64,000 nt of DNA, taken from positions 1 through 64,000 of the forward strand of contig NZ_FODD01000010.1 in the NCBI RefSeq assembly GCF_900110255.1, in the 5' to 3' direction. This document shows, one piece after another, positions 15,689 through 23,777 of this stretch. Both the position numbers and the translations under genes were made by a program. Source of the DNA: Actinacidiphila rubida (GTDB taxonomy: Bacteria; Actinomycetota; Actinomycetes; Streptomycetales; Streptomycetaceae). The notes below the pieces were generated by a model. The model did no database searches. It was not told the origin of the DNA and saw nothing but the letters and a program-made list of their open reading frames with translations. How positions within the stretch are numbered: the stretch's first letter is position 1; the number at the start of each line of letters is the position of its first letter.

Positions 15689-18454
15689 GTGGCTTCACCA
15701 TCAGGCAGCGTCCCCTCCGACTCGCGCGTCGCGGAATTCGGCATCAACGAGTGGCTCGTCGAGGAGTTCCGGCAGCGCTACCAGGACGATCCCGACTCCG
15801 TCGACCTGATCTGGCGGGACTACTTCCGCACGTCCCCGCCGGCCGAGGTGGTGGTGCCGGCGCAGGCGGGGGCGCGCGACGGCGAGGCGGCCGACCGGGC
15901 GGCGAAGGCGGTTCGTGTCGCCGCGCTGATCCACGCCTACCGGGTCCGCGGGCACCTGGCGGCCGCCACGGATCCTCTCGCCGCCGCGTCCGCCGAGGGC
16001 CACCCCGATCTGGAGCCCGCCGGGCACGGCCTGACGGCGGGGGACGGCCGGCGCGCGTTCCCCGTCGACGGCTTCGCCGGACGCCGGGAGATGACGCTGG
16101 ACGAGGTGCTCACCACGCTCCGCGCCGCGTACTGCGGCACGACCGGCATCGAGTACATGCACATCCAGGACCCGCGGGAGCGGCGATGGATCCAGCAGCG
16201 CGCGGAGGGCCCGCAGCGCCCGTTCAGCGGCGCCGACCAGCTGGCGATCCTCCACCGGCTTGGGTCCGCCGAGGCGTTCGAGACCTTCCTGCACACGAAG
16301 TACGTCGGGCAGAAGCGGTACTCGCTGGAAGGCGGCGAGTCGGCGATCGTCCTGCTCGACGCCCTGCTGGAGCGCGCGGCCTCGGCGGGTACGCGGGAGG
16401 CCGTCATCGCGATGGCGCACCGCGGCAGGCTGAACGTCCTGGCCAACATCGTCGGCAAGCCCTACGCACGGATCTTCGGCGAGTTCGAGGACGCCGTCGA
16501 CATCCGGTCCGCGCACGGCTCCGGCGACGTGAAGTACCACCTGGGCGCCGAAGGCACCTTCCACACCTCCGACGGCCGGGCGATCGCGGTCTCCGTCGTG
16601 GCCAACCCCTCGCACCTGGAGGTCGTGGGACCGGTGGCGGAAGGGATCGTCCGCGGGCGGCAGGACCTCGCGGACGGCAGCCACGGCCCGTTCTGCGTGC
16701 TGCCGGTGGCCGTCCACGGGGACGCCGCGTTCGCCGGCCAGGGCGTGGTGGCCGAGACACTGAACATGTCCCAACTCCCCGGCTACCGCACGGGCGGCAC
16801 CGTCCACGTCGCCATCAACAACCAACTGGGCTTCACCACCGCCGCCGACGGCGCACGGTCGAGCACCTACGCCACCGACATCGCCCGGACCGTCGCCGCG
16901 CCGGTGTTCCACGTCAACGGCGACGACCCCGAAGCCGTCGTGCGGGCCGCCCGCACGGCGTTCGACTACCGGCAGACGTTCGGCAAGGACGTCGTCATCG
17001 ACCTCGTCTGCTACCGGCGCCACGGCCACAGCGAGGTCGACGACCCCTCGATCACGCAGCCCGTGATGTACGACCGCATCAGCGAACGGCCGTCCGTGCG
17101 CGCGCTCTACGCGCAGGCCCTGCTCGCCGCGGGCGACATCGACGAGCAGGAGGCCGAGCGCGCCCGGCAGCGCTACCGCGAGCAGCTGGAGCGGGCCTTC
17201 GCCGAGACCGCGGCGGCCGCCAGGACACTCGCCGCCGCGGCAGGCGCCCCGCCCGTCCCGTACCCGACCGCTCCCGCGGGCGCGGCAGACGGGGAGGGGC
17301 GGCCGAGGACCGCGGTGGACGAGCCGACACTCCGGCGCGTTCTGAGCACGCAGACCGACCTGCCCGCGGGCTTCACCGCACATCCGCGCGTGCTGCCCCA
17401 ACTGCTGCGCCGGGCAGCCATGCTCGACGCCGGGAACGTCGACTGGGCCACCGCCGAGGCGCTCGCCTTCGGCTCCCTGCTGCTGGAAGGGGTGCCGGTA
17501 CGGCTGTCGGGGGAGGACTCCCGGCGCGGCACGTTCGGCCAGCGGCACGCCGTCCTCACCGACCGACGCACCGGACGCCCGCACATCCCGCTCAACACCC
17601 TCGGGCCGGACGCGGCGCCGTTCACGCCCTACGACTCGCTGCTGTCCGAACTCGCGGTGCTGGCCTTCGAGTACGGCTACTCGGTGGCCCGCCCCGACGC
17701 GCTGGTCCTCTGGGAGGCGCAGTTCGGCGACTTCGTCAACGGCGCCCAGACCGTCGTCGACGAGTACATCGCGTCGTCCGAGCAGAAGTGGGGCCAGCGG
17801 GCGGGCGTGACGCTGCTGCTCCCGCACGGGCTGGAGGGGCAGGGGCCGGACCACTCCTCGGCCCGCGTCGAGCGGTTCCTGCAACTGTGCGCGGACGACA
17901 ACATCACCGTCGCCAACCCCTCGCTGCCCAGCAGTTACTTCCACCTGCTCAGGGAACAGGGCCTCGCCCCGCGGCGCCGGCCGCTGGTGGTCCTCACCCC
18001 CAAGTCGATGCTGCGGCTGAAGGCCGCGACGTCCGGACTCGAGGAGTTCACCGGCGGCGCGTTCCGGCCCGTCCTGCCGGACAATGCCCCGGAACCCGAG
18101 CGGGTCGAGCGCGTGCTGCTGTGCAGCGGCAAGATCTGCCACGACCTGGAGGCCTACCGGCGCGAGGCCGGGGACCGCAGGACCGCCATCGTGCGGCTGG
18201 AGCGGCTGTACCCGTTCCCCGACGCCGAACTGCGCGCGGAACTGCGCAGGTTCCCCGCGGCCACCGAGGTGCGCTGGGTCCAGGAGGAGCCGGCCAACCA
18301 GGGCGCGTGGACGTTCGCCGCTCCCCGGATCGCGCCGCTGCTGCCGCGCCTCCTGGCATGCGTCAGCCGGCCCGCCGCCTCCGCCCCCGCGGTCGGGTCC
18401 GCCCGCCGTCACGCCGCGGAGCAGCAGGACCTCGTCCGGCGCGCCTTCGCCTGA
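15689..18454 (+). CDS. sucA: 2-oxoglutarate dehydrogenase E1 component (thiamine diphosphate enzyme)
   Basis: GTG 15689 follows AAGAAGG; the product is 921 residues, the length of a classical SucA. The N-terminal E1 peptide (FGINEWLVEEFRQRYQDDP) is followed directly by the E1 core, with MAHRGRLNVLAN, the diphosphate-binding GDAAFAGQGVV...NNQLGFTT region, YRRHGHSEVDDPS, and the C-terminal EEPANQGAWTF. It lacks the fused E2 acyltransferase domain of the actinobacterial Kgd/OdhA protein. It is therefore likely a paralogue that works with another E2, or as a stand-alone 2-oxo acid decarboxylase or carboligase. A DXP synthase gene starts 36 bases downstream, a very unusual partner. Confidence 0.9.
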   Translation: MASPSGSVPSDSRVAEFGINEWLVEEFRQRYQDDPDSVDLIWRDYFRTSPPAEVVVPAQAGARDGEAADRAAKAVRVAALIHAYRVRGHLAAATDPLAAASAEGHPDLEPAGHGLTAGDGRRAFPVDGFAGRREMTLDEVLTTLRAAYCGTTGIEYMHIQDPRERRWIQQRAEGPQRPFSGADQLAILHRLGSAEAFETFLHTKYVGQKRYSLEGGESAIVLLDALLERAASAGTREAVIAMAHRGRLNVLANIVGKPYARIFGEFEDAVDIRSAHGSGDVKYHLGAEGTFHTSDGRAIAVSVVANPSHLEVVGPVAEGIVRGRQDLADGSHGPFCVLPVAVHGDAAFAGQGVVAETLNMSQLPGYRTGGTVHVAINNQLGFTTAADGARSSTYATDIARTVAAPVFHVNGDDPEAVVRAARTAFDYRQTFGKDVVIDLVCYRRHGHSEVDDPSITQPVMYDRISERPSVRALYAQALLAAGDIDEQEAERARQRYREQLERAFAETAAAARTLAAAAGAPPVPYPTAPAGAADGEGRPRTAVDEPTLRRVLSTQTDLPAGFTAHPRVLPQLLRRAAMLDAGNVDWATAEALAFGSLLLEGVPVRLSGEDSRRGTFGQRHAVLTDRRTGRPHIPLNTLGPDAAPFTPYDSLLSELAVLAFEYGYSVARPDALVLWEAQFGDFVNGAQTVVDEYIASSEQKWGQRAGVTLLLPHGLEGQGPDHSSARVERFLQLCADDNITVANPSLPSSYFHLLREQGLAPRRRPLVVLTPKSMLRLKAATSGLEEFTGGAFRPVLPDNAPEPERVERVLLCSGKICHDLEAYRREAGDRRTAIVRLERLYPFPDAELRAELRRFPAATEVRWVQEEPANQGAWTFAAPRIAPLLPRLLACVSRPAASAPAVGSARRHAAEQQDLVRRAFA

Positions 18455-18490
18455 CGCGACCCACCCCTAGGGACGGAGAAACGAGAACAC

Positions 18491-20419
18491 ATGGCCCTGC
18501 TGGAGCACATCGGGGAACCCGCGGATCTGCGCGGCCTCAGTCACGCACAACTGGGCGCGCTCGCGGACGAGATCCGCGGGTTCCTTGTCCGGCACGTCGC
18601 CCGGACCGGCGGTCACCTCGGGCCGAACCTCGGGGTCGTCGAACTCACCCTGGCGCTGCACCGCTGCTTCGACTCCCCGCGCGACGCCCTGCTGTGGGAC
18701 GTCGGCCACCAGGCCTACGTGCACAAGATCCTCACCGGCAGGACCGCCGGGTTCGCGCGCCTGCGGCAGCGCGGCGGTCTGTCCGGCTACCCCAGCCGGG
18801 CGGAGTCGGCGCACGACCACATCGAGCACTCGCACGCCTCCATGGCACTGTCCTACGCCGACGGAATGGCCAAGGCCCGGCAGCTCGCGGGTGACGGCGG
18901 CCGGCACATCGTCGCCGTCGTCGGCGACGGCGCCCTCACCGGAGGGCCGGCCTGGGAAGCGCTCAACAGCATCGCGGCAGCTCCCGACCGCCCGGTGGTG
19001 ATCGTCGTCAACGACAACGGACGGTCCTACGCGCCGACGGTCGGGGGCCTGGCGCGTCACCTCTCGGCGTTGCGCACGCACGCCCGCCACGAGCGGCCGG
19101 CGGACCTGGGCAGGCGGGCGCTCGACGAAGCCGGTGCGCCGGGGCGACGTCCGCACCGCGCCGTGCACGCCACCAGGCAGGGCATCAAGGACGCGCTCGC
19201 ACCGCGGACGTTCTTCGCGGACCTGGGGCTGGCCTACCTCGGCCCGGTCGACGGCCACGACCTGCCCGCGGTGGAGGACGCGCTGGAACGCGCCAAGGGC
19301 CTCGGCTGCCCCGTGGTCGTGCACTGCGTGACCCGAAAGGGCCTGGGATACCGTCCGGCCGAGGACGACGACACCGACCACTTCCACGGCGTCGGGGCGA
19401 TCGATCCGCGCACCGGGGTGCCGCTGCGCACCAGCGGCCTGACCTGGTCCGCCGCGTTCGGCCACGAACTCTCCGCGGCGGCCGCCGAATCACCGGAGGT
19501 CGTCGCCATCACGGCCGCGATGCCGGACTCCGTGGGACTGACCGCCTTCGCGGCCCGGTACCCGTCGCGCTTCTTCGACGTCGGGATCGCCGAGCAGCAC
19601 GCCGTGGCCTCCGCCGCCGGGCTCGCGATGGGCGGCCTGCATCCGGTGGTCGCGGTGTACGGGACGTTCCTCAACCGTGCCGTCGACCAGGTGCTGATGG
19701 ACCTCGCGCTGCACCGGCTCGGCGTGACCCTCGTGATCGACCGGGCGGGCCTGACCGGCGACGACGGCCCGAGCCACAACGGCCTGTGGGACCTGGCGCT
19801 CCTCCAGCCGGTGCCCGGGCTGCGCCTCGCCGCGCCCCGCGACCTGCCCACGCTCCGCGAGGAGCTGCGGGAAGCGCTCGGCGTCGCCGACGCCCCGACC
19901 GCGCTCCGCTTCCCCCGCGGCGCGGTGGCGCCGGATATCCCCGCGCTGCGGCGCACCGGCGGCGTCGACGTGCTGCGCGAGTCGCACGGCGGGGTGCTGG
20001 TGGTCGCGGTCGGCGTCATGGCGAGAACCGCGCTGGACGCGGCGGAGCTGTGCGCGGCCCGCGGAGTGCCGACCACGGTGGTCGACCCCCGGTGGGTCAC
20101 GCCGCTGCCGGCCGAGCTGCTCCGGCTCGCCGGCGGCCACCGCGCGGTGGTGACGGTCGAGGACGGACTGCGGTCGGGCGGCGTCGGGACCGCTGTGCTG
20201 CAGCAGCTCGCGGACGCCGGGATCACCGCGCCCGTGCGCGTGCTCGGCGTCCGGGACGGCTTCCCCGGGCACGGCACACGGGCGGAGCTGCTGGCCGAGG
20301 CCGGGCTGACGCCGGAAGCCGTCGCCCAGGCCGTGGTGTCGGTGGCGGGAGAGGCGTGGACGGCGGGGGCGGCCGATCCGCCGCCCACCACCCGCGGCGC
20401 GACGCCGCCGGCACGGTGA
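18491..20419 (+). CDS. dxs: 1-deoxy-D-xylulose-5-phosphate synthase
   Basis: The 642-residue enzyme condenses pyruvate with glyceraldehyde 3-phosphate, the first step of the MEP isoprenoid pathway and also a source of DXP for thiamine and pyridoxal. The diphosphate site VVGDGALTGG...VNDNGRSYAPTVGG, the catalytic-Glu motif GIAEQHAV and DRAGLTGDDGPSHNG are all present. The N-terminus HVARTGGHLGPNLGVVELT is canonical. Start is ATG 18491 after GGACGGAGAAACG. No other MEP or terpene gene is nearby, so this is probably a second, stress- or pathway-specific copy. It is co-directional with the E1 gene with a 36-base gap, indicating an operon. Confidence 0.95.
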   Translation: MALLEHIGEPADLRGLSHAQLGALADEIRGFLVRHVARTGGHLGPNLGVVELTLALHRCFDSPRDALLWDVGHQAYVHKILTGRTAGFARLRQRGGLSGYPSRAESAHDHIEHSHASMALSYADGMAKARQLAGDGGRHIVAVVGDGALTGGPAWEALNSIAAAPDRPVVIVVNDNGRSYAPTVGGLARHLSALRTHARHERPADLGRRALDEAGAPGRRPHRAVHATRQGIKDALAPRTFFADLGLAYLGPVDGHDLPAVEDALERAKGLGCPVVVHCVTRKGLGYRPAEDDDTDHFHGVGAIDPRTGVPLRTSGLTWSAAFGHELSAAAAESPEVVAITAAMPDSVGLTAFAARYPSRFFDVGIAEQHAVASAAGLAMGGLHPVVAVYGTFLNRAVDQVLMDLALHRLGVTLVIDRAGLTGDDGPSHNGLWDLALLQPVPGLRLAAPRDLPTLREELREALGVADAPTALRFPRGAVAPDIPALRRTGGVDVLRESHGGVLVVAVGVMARTALDAAELCAARGVPTTVVDPRWVTPLPAELLRLAGGHRAVVTVEDGLRSGGVGTAVLQQLADAGITAPVRVLGVRDGFPGHGTRAELLAEAGLTPEAVAQAVVSVAGEAWTAGAADPPPTTRGATPPAR

Positions 20420-20509
20420 ACGCGCCCCGCGGTGAGCCGGCCGCCGGTGCCACGGGCGGCCGGTGTCTCGGGCGCCGGTGTCCGTGGCACCGGCCCCGCG
20501 GCCGGAAGG

Positions 20510-21604
20510 TCAGGTGCCGGTGCCGCCGGTGGGCGCCGCCGCGCCGGCCCGGCGTACCGCCCGGGCCGGCCCCGCTCCGCGCCGGGCGGGCGCGGCCGGC
20601 ACGACCACCCCGTCGTTCCCCGTGACCCCTGTGGTGTGGAACCGGGCACGGAACGCGCCCGGCGTCACGTGGAGGTTCCGCACGAACGCCCTGCGCAGCG
20701 ACTCCGGCGAGCCGAACCCGCTGCGGCGCGCCACCACGCTCATCGGGTCGTCGCCGCTCTCCAGCATCGCCCGTGCCGCCTCCAGCCGGACCTGCTCCAC
20801 ATAGCGGGCCGGCGTCATGCCCACCTCCTCGCCGAACATCCGCGTCATGTGGCGCGAGCTGACGCCCGCCCGGCGGGCCATGGCCGCGAGCGTGTGGTCC
20901 GCGCCGGGGTCCGCGGCCACCGCGTCCAGCACGCGTCGCAGCATCTCCTGCCGGATGTGCGGGGCCCGGGCCCGCACGCTGAACTGCGACTGCCCGCCGG
21001 GCCGCTGCATGAAGACGACCAGATCCCGGGCCACCTCCCGGGCCACGTCCGCGCCCGACTGCTCCTCCACGAGTGCCAGCGACAGGTCGATGCCGGCGCT
21101 GACCCCGGCCGAGGTCATCATCCTGCCGTCCTTGACGAAGATCGCGTCGGGCTCCACCCGGACCGCGGGGTAGCGCATTGCCAGCTCGCGCGTGTGCCGC
21201 CAGTGGGTGGCCGCCCGGCGCCCGTCCAGCAGCCCCGCGGCTGCCAGCAGGAACGCGCCGGTGCACACCGAGACGGTGCAGCGGGACTTCGCGTCCAGCC
21301 CGCGCACGACCTCCAGCAGGGTGTCGTCCTTCAGCATCTGCTTCCAGCCCGGGCCGCCCGGGATCAGGAGGACGTCACTGGTCTCACGGGCGTCCTCGGC
21401 GGCGCCGTCGACGTGGAGGCGGGTGCCCGCCGACGTGGTGACCCCGTCGCCGCCCACCGACACCATCGACAGCCGGTAGCGTCCGCCGAAGTCGTTCGCC
21501 GACATGAACACCTCGACCGGACCGGAGACGTCGAGCGGACGGACCCCGGGGAAGACGAGCACTCTCACCAGCAGCGAGCCGGTTCCCGTGTGGCTGCGGT
21601 TCAT
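20510..21604 (-). CDS. GlxA-type AraC family regulator (DJ-1/PfpI plus AraC HTH)
   Basis: Residues ~12-180 form a DJ-1/PfpI (class I glutamine amidotransferase-like) domain, with [15 protein letters not shown] and the nucleophile-elbow region [25 protein letters not shown]-like. Residues ~215-315 hold the two AraC helix-turn-helix motifs ([19 protein letters not shown] and [18 protein letters not shown]). The tail (~40 residues) is Ala/Pro/Gly-rich. The 364-residue length is normal for the family. It is divergent from the HxlR gene; the sensed ligand is unknown. Confidence 0.93.
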   Translation of the reverse strand: [364 protein letters not shown]

Positions 21605-21655
21605 CGGGGGCCTCCGGACCTGGCGTGCGCTTCTCGCCGATGGTAAGCCCGGTAA

Positions 21656-21670
21656 GTTTGCAGAACAAAC
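21656..21670. promoter_or_regulatory. Candidate HxlR operator
   Basis: The inverted repeat GTTTG-CAGAA-CAAAC sits 16 bases before the HxlR start and 52 bases before the GlxA-type gene. It is placed to control both divergent promoters. A GGTAAG direct repeat lies beside it. Confidence 0.55.
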
Positions 21671-21686
21671 CGACTACCATGGCCCC

Positions 21687-22139
21687 ATGCCCGCCGTTCA
21701 GCCACGTGCCTGCCCCATCGCCGGGACGCTCGACCTCGTCGGAGAGCGATGGTCGCTCCTCGTCCTGCGCGAGGTGTTCATGGGCGTGCACCGCTACGCG
21801 GGCATCCTGGCCAACACCGGGGCTCCCCGGGACGTCCTCACCAAGCGACTGAGGTCGCTGGAGGCGGCCGGAATCCTGGAACGCCATCGCTACCAGGAGC
21901 GCCCTCCGCGCTTCGAGTACCACCTGACCAGCGCGGGCCAGGCACTCGAACCCGTGCTCATCGGGCTGCGGGAGTGGGGCCTGCGCCACCTCGAGGAACC
22001 ACCGCCCGCGCCCCGCTTCCTGCACACCTGCGGCGCCGACGTCGAGACGCGGGTCGTCTGCGCCCGGTGCGGCGAGCCGCTCGAAGGCGGCGGCCTCGTG
22101 ACCGTACTGGGGGACACGCCGGTCCAGGCCGCTCCATGA
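21687..22139 (+). CDS. HxlR family transcriptional regulator
   Basis: I choose ATG 21687, which gives MPAVQPRACPIAGTLDLVGERW; upstream in-frame extension would run through the operator region. The 150-residue protein has the HxlR winged helix (ACPIAGTLDLVGERWSLLVL, then VLTKRLRSLEAAGILERHRY). It also has an extra C-terminal segment with four cysteines (CGADVETRVVCARCGEPL), suggesting metal binding. No ribosome site is seen, so the mRNA may be leaderless. HxlR proteins often respond to electrophiles or quinones through cysteines; Cys9 in the N-terminal motif is conserved. Confidence 0.9.
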   Translation: MPAVQPRACPIAGTLDLVGERWSLLVLREVFMGVHRYAGILANTGAPRDVLTKRLRSLEAAGILERHRYQERPPRFEYHLTSAGQALEPVLIGLREWGLRHLEEPPPAPRFLHTCGADVETRVVCARCGEPLEGGGLVTVLGDTPVQAAP

Positions 22140-22214
22140 GTGCGGAACGCGGGGTCACGTCCGGACACGGGGAAGCGGATCGCCGTCAGCGGGTCACCCG
22201 CCACCGGTCGGCCG

Positions 22215-22613
22215 TCAGGCGCCCTGCGGTCCGGGGGTCGGCTCGGCGAGGGCGGCGCGTGAGGCCGGTGCGTCGAAGGGGTCCGCGAAGTACTGCGTCT
22301 CGTGCACCACTTGCCCGTCGGCGAACTCCATGACGCTGACGGAGAACGTCGGTTCACCGTCGTAGGTGATGACGCACTCGCTCACCCACAGGTCCCCGTG
22401 ACCGGTGATACGCCGGACGGTGAAGTGCCGGTCGGCCGGATGACCGCCACGCTGCGCCGCGATCGTCGCGCGCCCGCGGAACCGCTCACCCGACTGCGGG
22501 TAGTCCAGGACCGCGTCCGTGGCGTAGACGGCGTGCTCGGCGTCGGTGTCCCCGCGTTCCGAGGCCCGCCAGTGCTCCTCGATCGCGGCCCTGATCCGTG
22601 CGTCGGCGTCCAT
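22215..22613 (-). CDS. SnoaL-like nuclear-transport-factor-2 family protein
   Basis: The 132-residue protein starts at ATG 22613 behind GAAAGGAC. The pattern IRAAIEEHWRASERGDTDAEHAVYATDAVLDYPQSGERF with a later WVSECVITYDGEP and ADGQVVHETQYFADPF is typical of SnoaL-like ester-cyclase or ketosteroid-isomerase-fold proteins. The substrate is unknown. It converges with the HxlR gene, 75 bases away. Confidence 0.88.
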   Translation of the reverse strand: MDADARIRAAIEEHWRASERGDTDAEHAVYATDAVLDYPQSGERFRGRATIAAQRGGHPADRHFTVRRITGHGDLWVSECVITYDGEPTFSVSVMEFADGQVVHETQYFADPFDAPASRAALAEPTPGPQGA

Positions 22614-22861
22614 GGCACCGTCCTTTCACAAGGCAGACCCTAGGCGCCCCCGACGGGCACGGCCCGCAGCCGGGCGGCCGTGGACGGGGGACATCCCTCC
22701 ATCGGCCCCGGCCCGCGGCGAATCCCCGAGAGTCGGGACGGCGGACCGGGGCAGACGGGCGGTGAGGGAACCGGCGGAGCGGCGCCGAGGCCGGTGCGGT
22801 GCGCGCCGGTTCCGGTCGTGTCGCCCGCCGTCGCCGCGCAGCACACGGAAGGACGACCCGG

Positions 22862-23677
22862 ATGTCGACACACGCCTTGGGACGACGCGCGAGACGGACC
22901 GCGCGCCCGCTGCGGGAGGTCATGGGACCCGCGGGACGGGCCGGCTTCACCGCGCGGGGGGTCATCTACCTGCTCGTCGGATTCCTCGCCGTGCGCGTCG
23001 CGTTCGGCGACGCCGCCACGCAGGCGGACCGGCAGGGAGCGCTGCGGCAGATCGCCGCGCAGCCGTTCGGCACCGCGCTGCTGTGGCTGCTCGCGGCGGG
23101 CCTCGCCGGCATGGCGCTGTGGCGCGGCGCGCTCGCCCTGCTGGTCGACCGCAAGGCCGGCAAGCGGCTCGCGAACGGCGGCCGGGCCGCGTTCTACGCG
23201 CTGGTCTGCTGGGGCACCGCGGCCTACGCGGCCGGCGCCGGCGGTTCCTCGGGCGGCAGCGACCAGGAGCCGAAGGACTGGACCGCGCACATCCTGAAAC
23301 TCCCGGCGGGCCGTTGGCTCACCGGTGCGGCCGGCCTGGCGCTGTGCGGGGTGGGCGTGGTCATCGCCGTCCGCGCGTTGCGCCGGAAGTTCCTGAAGAA
23401 GCTCGACACCGCGCGGATGGGGCCGCGGGTCCGTACGGCCGTCACCGTCTGCGGCGCGCTCGGCGGTGCGGCGCGAGGCGCGGTGTACGCGGGCGCCGGG
23501 GTGTTCGTCGTGATCGCCGCGGTACGTTTCCAGCCGCACCAGGCCAAGGGCATGGACGAGACGCTGCGCGCCTTCGCCCACACGCCGGCCGGACCGTGGC
23601 TGCTGGTGGCGGTCGCCGTGGGGCTCATGCTGTTCGGCCTGTTCTCCTTCGCCTCGGCGCGCTGGCGCCGGCTGTGA
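22862..23677 (+). CDS. DUF1206 integral membrane protein
   Basis: The 271-residue protein starts at ATG 22862 with GGAAGGAC upstream. Six transmembrane helices fall into three two-helix DUF1206 units, each beginning with an Ala/Arg/Gly-rich ARxGFxARGVIY-like motif (GRAGFTARGVIYLLVG and GGAARGAVYAGAG). Function is unknown. In Streptomyces, DUF1206 proteins are common near stress-response genes. It is the first gene of the redox-stress block, though I see no clear regulator box in its upstream region. Confidence 0.88.
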   Translation: MSTHALGRRARRTARPLREVMGPAGRAGFTARGVIYLLVGFLAVRVAFGDAATQADRQGALRQIAAQPFGTALLWLLAAGLAGMALWRGALALLVDRKAGKRLANGGRAAFYALVCWGTAAYAAGAGGSSGGSDQEPKDWTAHILKLPAGRWLTGAAGLALCGVGVVIAVRALRRKFLKKLDTARMGPRVRTAVTVCGALGGAARGAVYAGAGVFVVIAAVRFQPHQAKGMDETLRAFAHTPAGPWLLVAVAVGLMLFGLFSFASARWRRL

Positions 23678-23777
23678 CGGTGCGCCCGCCCCGGACGGCC
23701 GCGTGGACCCGGCCGGCGCGCTCGCCGGGCCCCGGCCGGGGCCCGCGGGCGGCGTCGGCCGTGCACACGGCCCGCCC

